Positions 16,076-23,912 of a DNA stretch of 64,000 nt are shown here, piece by piece; within the stretch, counting starts at the first letter, position 1, and each line of letters begins with the position of its first letter. Position numbers and translations under genes: made by a program. The notes below the pieces were generated by a model, which did no database searches, had not been told where the DNA came from, and saw only the letters and a list, made by a program, of their open reading frames with translations. The DNA lies in NCBI GenBank assembly GCA_910587185.1, contig CAJULY010000003.1:62001-126000 (forward strand), written 5' to 3'. This stretch comes from an uncultured Muribaculaceae bacterium. Its GTDB lineage: Bacteria; Bacteroidota; Bacteroidia; Bacteroidales; Muribaculaceae.

Positions 16076-17485
16076 TTATTTGAAAAGTTGGTCTATTAAC
16101 GCGCTGTCGGTCGGTTGTTGTCCTGTCTTTTGTATATCATTATAGTTGCTCCTTAGTGTGTATTTTTTCAAACCATAAAATAGCTCAAACGGTTGCCAAC
16201 TTATTCTTGGCTCACCATTACCATTTACACCCTTACCCCACTTAAATTTAAGGCTCATTTCTCGGGCAAAACAGGCCAATAATTGCAATCCTTTGAGCCA
16301 CTTGTATTGCTCATCCATCAATCCCAATTTTTGTGCCTCGGCAAATATTCCCAACACCTCGGGAGTGTTTAATTTACTCGGTAAATTAGGCGTGTCGGTT
16401 GTCGGGCCGGCCTCGGGGCTGTCGGGCTGTTCCTCATCGGTTGCCTCATCGGTTGCCTCATCCTTAAAAATGCAGTCTTGTACCGCTCGCCCAATATCGG
16501 TGTTATACAGGAAATCACAAAGAGGCTGTAACCGTTCCCAATCCTCATCACCATACACCGCCCCTGTCATTGCAAACCAACACACTTTATCGCTCAACAG
16601 CTCGCCCAACCAATTGCACAAATCCTGTGCCTCATTAAAGCCGTTATCGCCCTCGTTAAGAGTGCAATTTTCCAATAGGGATATTAAGCCCTGTAATATT
16701 AAAATTTGGAATATACGCCCCCAAATCGGCACGTTATCCAACGCCTCAACAATACTCAAAATGTGCCCTCTAATCCCCTGTGGCTTGTCGGTGTTGTTCT
16801 TTATGTAGTTTGCAATCTCGTTGAGTATATCAAACAGGTTGTGTGTAAATTTTTTACCCAACGTGCCGCCTGTTACACGGTATTTTTGCAACTTTGAGAG
16901 GAATAATTGAAAATTGCACTTAACATTATACACCTCAACGCCCAAAAACACATCTAATGCCTCATCGGGTCGCTCGGCAATCTCGGTGAAGTTCTTAAAT
17001 ATGCCATCGCCCTGTAAGGCTTGGCGTTGTAGTTCCTCACATATTGGAGCGTGAAATTGTTGAGGTGCAATAATGTGTATCGGGTAAAATCGCCAACCCT
17101 CGGGGCTTACTCGCTCGGTGTGCTGTCGTTGGTGCTTTTCCATCTCAATTTGCAAATTTAACAGTGCGTTGCTTTGCATTATCTTTTTGCCCTGTAATAC
17201 CACTTCGGCATATCTCACAAACCGTGCCGCCTCATCACCGAGAACACCAACCGCCTGTAACGCTTGGTTGAGGGTGTCGGTTTCCACGGCCTCGGGGAGT
17301 GCTGCCCCCATATCCCAACCGCGCGTGTTGTAAATCTCGCGTTGGTCGGGGTCAATCTCATAAAGGGCTGTAAATACACTTTCAAACTTGGGGTCATACA
17401 AATCCTCTTGCTCGGTGCAAAGTCGCTCAAATTGGGCTTTATTTTCATCCCATTTGGCTTTTAAGTCGGTCGGCTGGTCGGGCAT
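16076..17485 (-). CDS. Uncharacterised 469-aa protein downstream of the element B integrase
   Basis: It starts 34 bp after the integrase stop, so the two are probably co-transcribed. No catalytic motif is recognised. Residues 1-130 are acidic and helical, and 230-320 is a hydrophobic helical section (IWGRIFQILILQGLISLLEN). A short repeat DEATDEATDEE near 345 and a Pro/Thr linker follow. The C-terminus (YKWLKGLQLLACFAREMSLK, then SWQPFELFYGLKKYTLRSNY) resembles the conserved end of proteins found next to integrases in many Bacteroides elements, which I know only as hypothetical. It may be a DNA-binding accessory factor of recombination. Confidence 0.7.
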   Translation of the reverse strand: MPDQPTDLKAKWDENKAQFERLCTEQEDLYDPKFESVFTALYEIDPDQREIYNTRGWDMGAALPEAVETDTLNQALQAVGVLGDEAARFVRYAEVVLQGKKIMQSNALLNLQIEMEKHQRQHTERVSPEGWRFYPIHIIAPQQFHAPICEELQRQALQGDGIFKNFTEIAERPDEALDVFLGVEVYNVKCNFQLFLSKLQKYRVTGGTLGKKFTHNLFDILNEIANYIKNNTDKPQGIRGHILSIVEALDNVPIWGRIFQILILQGLISLLENCTLNEGDNGFNEAQDLCNWLGELLSDKVCWFAMTGAVYGDEDWERLQPLCDFLYNTDIGRAVQDCIFKDEATDEATDEEQPDSPEAGPTTDTPNLPSKLNTPEVLGIFAEAQKLGLMDEQYKWLKGLQLLACFAREMSLKFKWGKGVNGNGEPRISWQPFELFYGLKKYTLRSNYNDIQKTGQQPTDSALIDQLFK

Positions 17486-17519
17486 TTTGTTCGCTTTATA
17501 TGTGTTCGGGTTGAGGTGC

Positions 17520-18731
17520 TTATAATTCTAACTCGGGGAGGCTGTTTATTGCCTCGGCTTTTAGGCTGTCAACGGCTCGGGTGTATTTCTCGGTGTGTTT
17601 TAGGCCGCTGTGCCCCAACAGGCTTGCCACGGTCTTTATATTTGCACCGTTGTTGAGTATGTTTACAGCAAAAGAGTGTCGGGCACAATGCCACGTTATA
17701 TGTTTTTCAATCCCTGCTCGGGCTGTCCAATGCCTCAACGCTTTCAAGCACATATTGTGTGAGGGCAAAGGAAATATAACCTCATCGCGGTTGCCCTCGC
17801 CTATCAATTTCAACAACCCATCATTGAGTGGTATTACAACGCTGCTCGCGCTGCTGTGTCCTTTGGTCTTGGCTTGTTCAAATTTCAACAGGCGGTTGGC
17901 ATAGTCCACGTTTGCAAATGTGAGGTCTTTAACATCACACCACCTCAACCCACAATAGAGGCAAAAGATAAAAGCGCGTCTAATATTGACGCTCTCACCG
18001 TGATAGTGGGTACTTATTAGGCACTTAATCTCATCCATACTCAACACGTCTTTTTTGAGTGAGCCGTTATCAATCTTAATCACCACACCATTACAGGGGT
18101 TTTTCCTCATCACATCTTTTTCAACAGCTGCTTTAATGATTTTCTTAAAACGTGCATAGAGGGTGTGTGCGCCCTCGCCTACAAAGCGGTGTTGCAGATA
18201 CTCGGTAAAAGCCACAATCATATCTTTGCTAATCTGCTCGGGCTTTACTCTCTTGGAAAATTTGCTATACTCGGGTGTGGCGTTAAGGAAATCAATAAAG
18301 CAATCGTGAGCGCGTTTAATGTGGCGTTTATCACCCTTTGTGTATGCCTCATAATATGCCCACATCCAATCAAGGAAATTTATATCTTTATCCTTTTTCA
18401 GTCGGTAGCCCTCAACATCATTCAAAAGCTGTTGCCCTCGCTCAAATCTTATCTTTTTAGCGAGTTCCAATGTTTCTTTGTTCTGCTGTCGCTCTATCGG
18501 GGTTCTCGGGGCTTGCCATAGATAGAGGCTCAAATACTCGCGTTTGTTGTTGACACGCTTATACTCGCGGCCTGTCTTACTGCTCACCGCCATATCATAG
18601 CCCAAATAAAAATCCAAAAACAGGCTCTCGCGGCCATCGCTCAACACCTTTGCCCCCAACTTTGGGTTGTCGGTGCTGTCGGTGCTGATTATATAAGTGT
18701 TGTCGGCTCGGTAATTCTTTTTGAGTGCCAT
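17520..18731 (-). CDS. Tyrosine recombinase/integrase of element B
   Basis: A 403-aa integrase of the Bacteroides type: an arm-binding N-terminal region (about 1-100, DGRESLFLDFYLGYD), a SAM-like domain (about 110-205) and a catalytic domain. Catalytic residues: Arg in YCGLRWCDVKDL, HxxR in WHCARHSFAVNIL, His in LGHSGLKHTEKY and the nucleophile Tyr of EKYTRA. It is encoded at the right end of element B next to attR. Its promoter at 18761-18768 lies 16 bp from the 24-bp arm repeat at 18784, so integrase binding probably represses its own gene. It is clearly different in sequence from the element A integrase. Confidence 0.93.
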   Translation of the reverse strand: MALKKNYRADNTYIISTDSTDNPKLGAKVLSDGRESLFLDFYLGYDMAVSSKTGREYKRVNNKREYLSLYLWQAPRTPIERQQNKETLELAKKIRFERGQQLLNDVEGYRLKKDKDINFLDWMWAYYEAYTKGDKRHIKRAHDCFIDFLNATPEYSKFSKRVKPEQISKDMIVAFTEYLQHRFVGEGAHTLYARFKKIIKAAVEKDVMRKNPCNGVVIKIDNGSLKKDVLSMDEIKCLISTHYHGESVNIRRAFIFCLYCGLRWCDVKDLTFANVDYANRLLKFEQAKTKGHSSASSVVIPLNDGLLKLIGEGNRDEVIFPLPSHNMCLKALRHWTARAGIEKHITWHCARHSFAVNILNNGANIKTVASLLGHSGLKHTEKYTRAVDSLKAEAINSLPELEL

Positions 18732-18760
18732 TTTCTTTTGCTCTTTGTTTCCTTTGCTTG

Positions 18761-18768
18761 CAAAGATA
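18761..18768 (-). promoter_or_regulatory. -7 box of the element B integrase
   Basis: It reads TATCTTTG on the minus strand, 30 bp before the integrase ATG and close to the 24-bp arm repeat. Confidence 0.5.
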
Positions 18769-18783
18769 GCAATTATTTTTTTA

Positions 18784-18807
18784 CTCGGGTATAAACAGGG
18801 TATAAAC
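18784..18807. repeat. Right 24-bp arm-type repeat of element B
   Basis: Identical in sequence and orientation to 12386-12409. It contains two GGTATAAAC half-sites and lies 116 bp from the attR core. Confidence 0.7.
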
Positions 18808-18922
18808 TTTTAGCAAAATAAGGGCTTATTTTTGTAGTCAAGAGAAAATAATAAAACGATAACACGCTGATTTATTGGGTTATTAATTTCTCTTGTTTTC
18901 CTTTGAAAACTCGGGTTTGTGC

Positions 18923-18935
18923 CTGTTCTGGGCAC
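18923..18935. other. attR core of element B
   Basis: The right copy of CTGTTCTGGGCAC. Inside the element it is preceded by TTTGTGC; outside it is followed by CCTAAGAAATCG, leading straight into the nitroreductase terminator. Confidence 0.75.
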
Positions 18936-18942
18936 CCTAAGA

Positions 18943-18977
18943 AATCGCAAGTGATTAAAATTCAATCACTTGCGATT
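18943..18977 (-). terminator. Terminator overlapping the end of the nitroreductase gene
   Basis: A perfect 14-bp stem (AATCGCAAGTGATT and its complement) has a 7-nt loop. The stop codon lies within the 5' arm on the minus strand, so the hairpin includes the last codons of the gene. Confidence 0.75.
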
Positions 18978-19586
18978 CTCAGTTTCAACCGGATCAGCTG
19001 CAAAAGCCGGTTGAATTGTTAAAAATTTCAGGCGGTTTTGATGCACTCTATCGGGATGCCACTTGTCCATCGGGGTATGTTCCTTTTCAGGATAGCCAAC
19101 AGGTATAAGATTGAATGGTATAAGATTGTCCGGGAGATTAAGGATGGTTTTGACTGGAGCTATCCGTTCCTCGTGGGGATAGATGCAGGCCCACACTCCG
19201 CCAAGACCGATGGCATGGGCTGCAAGAAGAATATTTTCCGATGCCGCAGAAAGATCTTGCTCCCATAGCACATTGTCCATTCCGTCAAGGAATCTATCCT
19301 TGTTGCCGCATACAACAATGGCAACCGGAGCTTGCGCCGTCATTTTAGCGTATGGCAAGGCTTCGGCAAGCTTAGTCAACAGTTCCGGGTCATCTACCAC
19401 TATAAACTCCCACGGCTGTTTGTTCACGCCGGTCGGTGCGCTCATTGCGGCATGTAATATTGCCGAGACTTGCTCGGAAGATACAGGCTTATCCAGATAT
19501 CTCCTTACACTCACACGTCTTATGACATTCATATAGGCATCATTACCCTCATATTCCTTGGGGATTGTGTTCATTATTTCCATCAC
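18966..19586 (-). CDS. Nitroreductase family FMN-dependent oxidoreductase
   Basis: A 206-aa protein with the nitroreductase fold: the FMN-phosphate Arg motif RRVSVRRYLDKPVSSEQ (residues 24-40), the SAPTGVNKQPWEFIVVDD segment, and the GLGGVWACIYPHEERIAPVK loop near residue 125-145 that contacts FMN. It would reduce quinones, flavins or nitro compounds with NAD(P)H in the cytoplasm; the physiological substrate is not evident. The start is uncertain: the first residues (MMEIMNTIPKEY) precede the domain closely, and the Met at residue 5 is also possible. It is transcribed toward element B, whose insertion leaves the gene and its terminator intact. Confidence 0.9.
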   Translation of the reverse strand: MMEIMNTIPKEYEGNDAYMNVIRRVSVRRYLDKPVSSEQVSAILHAAMSAPTGVNKQPWEFIVVDDPELLTKLAEALPYAKMTAQAPVAIVVCGNKDRFLDGMDNVLWEQDLSAASENILLAAHAIGLGGVWACIYPHEERIAPVKTILNLPDNLIPFNLIPVGYPEKEHTPMDKWHPDRVHQNRLKFLTIQPAFAADPVETENRK

Positions 19587-19993
19587 TTCTTATTTTGTTT
19601 TAACTACGTTCTTTCTTCTTGAAAAACATATACTTTCGTCGTTCTACTACTTGTCGAGAGTCGGAGCCGTTATTCCAAAGACATTCATCACAGGGCCTAC
19701 CCTTTTTCGAGGACATCGGCATCTGGCTCGCTAAGAAGATTATTCATATTCCGAATGCAGTGAATATCTTCACGCAAGAAGGTTCTAAATGTTAGGGTGC
19801 AATAAGTTTAAATCAGTTTATGGTAAAAACATTTTTCTAACATAAAAAGTTGACGGACGCTCATATACTTCGCTGTCAATTCATAAAGTTCCGGTCCTTG
19901 AGAGCGGATAAAGGGAGGTTATTGCTTTATCTATACCCATCTATCTTGAGGAGGGGGAATAGGGATTGGGAGTGTCGGGGCGAAAAAGGTGGA
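19587..19993. other. 407-bp intergenic region, no gene recognised
   Basis: The nitroreductase gene starts at its left edge and the lipid kinase gene ends at its right edge. Plus-strand frames contain short protein-like stretches near 19655-19730 but stop soon, so it may hold a decayed gene. No clear promoter pair or terminator hairpin was found. Confidence 0.4.
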
Positions 19994-20974
19994 TTATTTA
20001 TCGAGGTTCTTTCCGAAGACATTGCGGAGAGTGTAGCCGATGTCGTTCATCATGGACATTATGGGCGTGAGCAGCGGCCGTATTGGGGTGTCGGCTCGGG
20101 GCGTAAATATTCTCAGGCTCGATGGCTTACATTCGATTGAAAGGGAGGTCCCCATCTCCATCGGTTCGCCATCGACATGTACGGCACCGGAATTCTTGCG
20201 TTCAATAGAGAGCGAACGGGCACGGAAAGTGTGAATCAGCATATTATGGTCGATGGATCCTGACATCAGGTCAAGGCCGACCAATGCCGTTGAAAGCAGG
20301 TTGCCATAATGTATTATGGTAACATCAAGCAGTCCGTCTGTTATCGATGCCTGAGGCGCAATGTAGGCGTTGTTGCCATACTGAGACGCGTTGCAGACAG
20401 CCACAACGAAGGCCCGGTCCGTTATCACGCGGCCGTTAGCGGTGATGACGTATTCATCAGGCTTATAACTGATATACTCACGGAAAGTGTTGGATATATA
20501 TGTCAGTTTCCCGCGATGCTTGGACTCGGCGAATTTATGACTGACGGTCGCGTCAAACCCCATTCCGAACGTACAGAAAAAATTCAGTCCGTTGACAACT
20601 CCGTGGTCACAAAGTTCCGTTCTTCCTTCGGCTATTATTTCAAGTGCGGCGCGGATATCAACCGGGATTCCGAGATGGCGAGCAAGTCCGTTGCCCGACC
20701 CGCAGGGAATAATTCCGAATGCCGTTCCCGTGTCACACAGCGCATTGGCCGTTTCATTCACCGTCCCGTCGCCGCCGGCGGCTATGACCATGTCGAATCC
20801 TTCGTCAACTCCTTCACGCGCCAGACGTGTGGCATCGCCCGCACATGTCGTGCGCCTGGGCGTCACCTCTATTCCATGCCGCCCCAGATGTGAGACAACT
20901 TTCTCCTCAAGTCCTTCCTTGCGTGAAGTCCCGGAGATCGGATTGACAATAAGAAGAGCACGCCTTTCCGCCAT
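19994..20974 (-). CDS. Diacylglycerol kinase-family lipid kinase (YegS/DgkB-like)
   Basis: A 326-aa protein. The N-terminal catalytic domain starts with LLIVNPISGTSRKEGLEEK and carries the nucleotide-binding signature AAGGDGTVNETANAL (about 62-76), then IIPCGSGNGLARHLGIP. The C-terminal beta-sandwich has the family VNGLNFFCTFGMGFDATVSHKF region and DGLLDVTIIH. The reaction is phosphorylation of diacylglycerol or a related lipid (or possibly sphingoid bases, known in Bacteroidetes) at the inner membrane. It is monocistronic on the minus strand, with the start just inside a short AT-rich promoter region. Confidence 0.9.
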   Translation of the reverse strand: MAERRALLIVNPISGTSRKEGLEEKVVSHLGRHGIEVTPRRTTCAGDATRLAREGVDEGFDMVIAAGGDGTVNETANALCDTGTAFGIIPCGSGNGLARHLGIPVDIRAALEIIAEGRTELCDHGVVNGLNFFCTFGMGFDATVSHKFAESKHRGKLTYISNTFREYISYKPDEYVITANGRVITDRAFVVAVCNASQYGNNAYIAPQASITDGLLDVTIIHYGNLLSTALVGLDLMSGSIDHNMLIHTFRARSLSIERKNSGAVHVDGEPMEMGTSLSIECKPSSLRIFTPRADTPIRPLLTPIMSMMNDIGYTLRNVFGKNLDK

Positions 20975-21378
20975 AGATTCTTTTTTGAATTATATATTTC
21001 ATGCAAAATTAAAAAAAAGGATGAATTTAACATTGTTATAAATGTTAAATAGGAAATAACAGTGCAATTTAAGTTATGACTGGTGGGACGAATTGGGATT
21101 TCGGAGAAGGACGGGTCGGACTGAGTCAGACGGAGTCGGACGGAGTCAGGATTGCGCTTTTACGCCGCTAAGCGATAGAGGATTAGACCGATTAGCCGAA
21201 TTAGGCGGATCGGAGCGCGGTAGGACGGGTCAGACAGTGTCGGACCGGTCGGACCGAAATAGCGGGGGGCCGAAATGTCAATGTTCTCTTTGCCATGATT
21301 GCATCCGAAATAAAGTTAGTCAAATGGGACTAATTGGACTAATTGGGAAGCCGGATGGAGGGGCGGTCATGGCGCCGC
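20975..21378. repeat. Repetitive noncoding region rich in GGACGG/GGTCGGA words
   Basis: From about 21085 to 21270 the sequence is a patchwork of GTCGGACGGAGTC, GACGGGTC, GTCGGACCGG, GATTAGACCGATTAG and similar words. From 21320 it has GGGACTAATT and GGACTAATTGGG. Frames across it are passengers of the repeat. It lies between a lipid kinase gene and a GC-rich orphan gene and looks like slipped-strand or degenerate tandem repeat DNA. Confidence 0.5.
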
Positions 21379-22116
21379 TTAGAAGAGCGGGACTGACGGG
21401 CAGTCTTCTGGTTCAGGGAGATAGATCTGATTTAAGATTGAGAGGTCGGGAGGGATGCCGAGAAGGACTTCCCTTTCGATCAGCTCCTCTTCGGGCGGAG
21501 GATCGGGGGGCTGAGCGAGGTCGAGGTTGGGCCACGGGCGGGAGGGGCGCCGGATCTCGTTGGTGAAGACGTTGACGCGGGTCTTGGGACGGTAGGTTCC
21601 GTGGACTACCAGCAGCGACTCTTCGCTCATTGACAGACACGGAATAACAGAGCGCCAGACGCGGGTCAGATGACGTCCGCGACGGGGATAGGCGTCGCCG
21701 TCGAGAATAAGGGCCATGGGAAAGTTGAGACCCCGGCAGTATTCGGGTGAACGGGCTGTGGATAAGATCGGCTGCCACTTGGGGTCGGGCAACGCTTTGC
21801 GCGACCGGCGGGGCAGAAGACGGTTCAGCTGCTTGCGGTTCTTGCCGACGATACAGAATGGGGCGCCGGGACGCACGACCGTGGCGAGCCAGCGGACATA
21901 GTTGACCAGAGCCTGCTTGAGGGCTTCCTTTTCGGCGTCGGCATCGCAGAGATAGAGGCGCTGCGGCTTGCGCTGCGCGCGCTGACGCTCGAGAACGGAG
22001 ATGGCGCGCCGGGCATCGCGGTGAAGCGGGTAGCCGAGCCAACGCTCGAACTGAGCGGCCCAGTTTCGCTGCCCGACGGAGCGGGGACGGCATTTTATTT
22101 TCTTCGCGGTCAACAT
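21379..22116 (-). CDS. Uncharacterised 245-aa GC-rich protein
   Basis: This frame is chosen over an overlapping 236-aa frame (21413-22123) because its third codon positions are strongly G/C and its product has ordinary protein texture. The N-terminus is basic (MLTAKKIKCRPRSVGQRNWAAQ). The middle has LNFPMALILDGDAYPRRG and MSEESLLVVHGTYRPKTRVN, two hydrophobic strands ending in acidic residues that faintly recall a nucleotidase or terminase core. The C-terminus is Pro/Glu-rich. I do not recognise the family. The -7 box ends only 4 bp before the ATG, so the mRNA may be leaderless. Confidence 0.65.
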   Translation of the reverse strand: MLTAKKIKCRPRSVGQRNWAAQFERWLGYPLHRDARRAISVLERQRAQRKPQRLYLCDADAEKEALKQALVNYVRWLATVVRPGAPFCIVGKNRKQLNRLLPRRSRKALPDPKWQPILSTARSPEYCRGLNFPMALILDGDAYPRRGRHLTRVWRSVIPCLSMSEESLLVVHGTYRPKTRVNVFTNEIRRPSRPWPNLDLAQPPDPPPEEELIEREVLLGIPPDLSILNQIYLPEPEDCPSVPLF

Positions 22117-22120
22117 GCCG

Positions 22121-22128
22121 CAAAGTTA
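22121..22128 (-). promoter_or_regulatory. -7 box of the 245-aa gene
   Basis: It reads TAACTTTG on the minus strand and ends 4 bp before the ATG at 22116. Confidence 0.5.
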
Positions 22129-22277
22129 GAAAGGAATGGGAGGGAGAGGAGGTCTGTTTCTATTTTTGAGGGGGAATTGGAGAAATTGGGCGGATTGGGA
22201 CTAAGCATCCTGTGGACTCTGATGAAAAGAAAGTTGAGTTTTGGCGCGGAAAATGCGGTCAAATGAAAAAAAATGTT

Positions 22278-22285
22278 TAACTTTG
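22278..22285 (+). promoter_or_regulatory. -7 box of guaB
   Basis: TAACTTTG lies 50 bp before the guaB ATG. No good TTTG is seen at -33. Confidence 0.55.
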
Positions 22286-22334
22286 CGTGCAATAAAAAAT
22301 AACGCTTTTTCACTCCTAACAATTCATAATCGTT

Positions 22335-23813
22335 ATGTCATTTATTGCAGACAAAGTAAAGATGGACGGCCTTACTTTCGATGACGTCCTTCTTATTCCG
22401 GCCTACTCGGAAGTCCTTCCCCGTGAAGTAAGCTTAAAGACAAAATTTTCCCGTAACATCACGCTTAACGTTCCGCTCGTGTCGGCAGCGATGGACACCG
22501 TCACCGAATCGGCACTCGCCATAGCTATAGCTCGCGAAGGCGGAATAGGAGTGATCCACAAAAACATGACTATCGAGGAACAGGCCCGTCAGGTCCATGC
22601 GGTCAAACGTGCGGAAAACGGCATGATCTACGACCCGGTGACCATCAAGCGAGGCTCCACTGTCCGTGATGCCTTGAAAATCATGGAAGAATATCATATC
22701 GGCGGTATTCCCGTTGTTGACGACAACCGTAAACTGGTCGGCATAGTCACCAACCGCGACCTCCGATTCGAGCGCGATCTCAACCGCGCCATCGATGAAG
22801 TGATGACAAAAGATAATCTGGTCACCACCAACCAGAGCACAGACCTTGAAGAAGCGGCCGAAATTCTTCAGCGCCACAAAATAGAGAAGCTCCCGGTGGT
22901 AGATCCCGAGGGCAAACTCATAGGTCTTGTCACATACAAGGACATCACCAAAGCGAAAGACAAACCGAACGCATGCAAGGATGACCGCGGCCGTCTGCGC
23001 GTAGCAGCCGGAGTTGGCGTAACAGCCGATTCCATGCAGCGAGTAGATGCGCTCGTCGAAGCAGGCGTTGACGCAATTGTAATCGACACGGCCCACGGCC
23101 ACAGCAAAGGAGTAGTCGGCGTTCTTAAAGCAGTAAAAGAGAAATATCCTCATATCGACGTCGTTGTCGGAAACATCGCCACCGGCGACGCAGCGCGTTA
23201 TCTCGTTGAAAACGGCGCTGACGGAGTGAAAGTAGGCATCGGGCCGGGCTCGATCTGCACCACCCGTGTGATAGCAGGCGTAGGCGTACCGCAGCTTTCG
23301 GCAGTCTATGACGTGGCCAAGGCTCTCGCGGGCACCGGAGTTCCCCTGATAGCCGACGGCGGTATCCGGTATTCTGGCGATATAGTGAAAGCACTCGCAG
23401 CAGGCGCCTACAGCGTCATGCTCGGCGGAATGCTTGCCGGCGTGGAGGAATCGCCGGGCGACACCATTATCTTCAATGGCCGCAAATATAAATCCTATCG
23501 CGGAATGGGTTCGCTCGAGGCTATGGAAAAAGGCTCGAAAGACCGCTATTTCCAGGCAGGAGAAACCGATGTCAAGAAACTCGTGCCGGAAGGTATAGCG
23601 GCCCGCGTGCCCTACAAAGGCAATCTCTATGAAGTAGTCTATCAGATGCTCGGAGGCCTTCGTTCAGGCATGGGCTACTGCGGCGCTCCCGACATAGAGC
23701 ATCTGCACAACGCCAAATTCACCCGCATAACCAACGCCGGAGTTGCCGAAAGCCATCCCCACGATGTGGCCATCACCGCCGAAGCTCCGAACTACAGCGC
23801 TTCTCACCAATAA
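22335..23813 (+). CDS. guaB: IMP dehydrogenase
   Basis: At 492 aa this is the usual bacterial length. It converts IMP to XMP with NAD+, the committed step of GMP synthesis. The barrel begins TFDDVLLIPAYSEVLP. Residues about 95-205 are the paired CBS domains (MEEYHIGGIPVVDDNRKLVG, LQRHKIEKLPVVDPEGKLIG) that bind adenine or guanine nucleotides. The catalytic loop GIGPGSICTTR holds the nucleophile Cys near 302. The phosphate site GGIRYSGDI and the flap YRGMGSLEAM follow. It is preceded by its own promoter and followed by a 13-bp hairpin before the parvulin gene. Confidence 0.98.
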   Translation: MSFIADKVKMDGLTFDDVLLIPAYSEVLPREVSLKTKFSRNITLNVPLVSAAMDTVTESALAIAIAREGGIGVIHKNMTIEEQARQVHAVKRAENGMIYDPVTIKRGSTVRDALKIMEEYHIGGIPVVDDNRKLVGIVTNRDLRFERDLNRAIDEVMTKDNLVTTNQSTDLEEAAEILQRHKIEKLPVVDPEGKLIGLVTYKDITKAKDKPNACKDDRGRLRVAAGVGVTADSMQRVDALVEAGVDAIVIDTAHGHSKGVVGVLKAVKEKYPHIDVVVGNIATGDAARYLVENGADGVKVGIGPGSICTTRVIAGVGVPQLSAVYDVAKALAGTGVPLIADGGIRYSGDIVKALAAGAYSVMLGGMLAGVEESPGDTIIFNGRKYKSYRGMGSLEAMEKGSKDRYFQAGETDVKKLVPEGIAARVPYKGNLYEVVYQMLGGLRSGMGYCGAPDIEHLHNAKFTRITNAGVAESHPHDVAITAEAPNYSASHQ

Positions 23814-23854
23814 TCACGAGGCGTCAGTAGCAGAATTTCCATAAATCATTATAC

Positions 23855-23887
23855 GATGCCCTCCCGGCCCGTGACCGGGAGGGCATC
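23855..23887 (+). terminator. Hairpin between guaB and the parvulin gene
   Basis: A perfect 13-bp stem (GATGCCCTCCCGG and its complement) has a 7-nt loop, 42 bp after the guaB stop. No T-run follows, so it may be a partial terminator or an mRNA-stabilising end. It argues against the upstream ATG at 23856 being a start, since that codon is inside the stem. Confidence 0.55.
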
Positions 23888-23912
23888 GGCATTGAATCCC
23901 CATCATGATCCG

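Larger units (their letters stand above)
12329..18935. mobile_element. Element B: 6.6-kb integrative element with replication initiator-like gene
   Basis: It is bounded by 13-bp direct repeats CTGTTCTGGGCAC (12329-12341 and 18923-18935), with 24-bp arm-type repeats just inside each end. Joining the ends rebuilds TTTGTGCC and GGCACAAA as inverted arms around the 7-bp spacer TGTTCTG, the classical core of a tyrosine recombinase. All genes read leftward: integrase, 469-aa protein, HTH, 153-aa protein, Rep-like, HTH, 148-aa protein. No relaxase, coat or Zot-like gene is seen, so it is either mobilised in trans or a satellite. GATC and CATG are absent from its interior. It sits just 3' of the terminator of the nitroreductase gene. 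Confidence 0.85.

Noticed and set aside
19650..19800. Possible decayed gene on the plus strand
   Set aside because: Short protein-like stretches stop quickly and match no family I recognise; not enough to annotate.
21413..22123. 236-aa minus-strand frame
   Set aside because: It is extremely Arg/Pro/Ser-rich and overlaps the 245-aa frame, which has much better codon-position bias.
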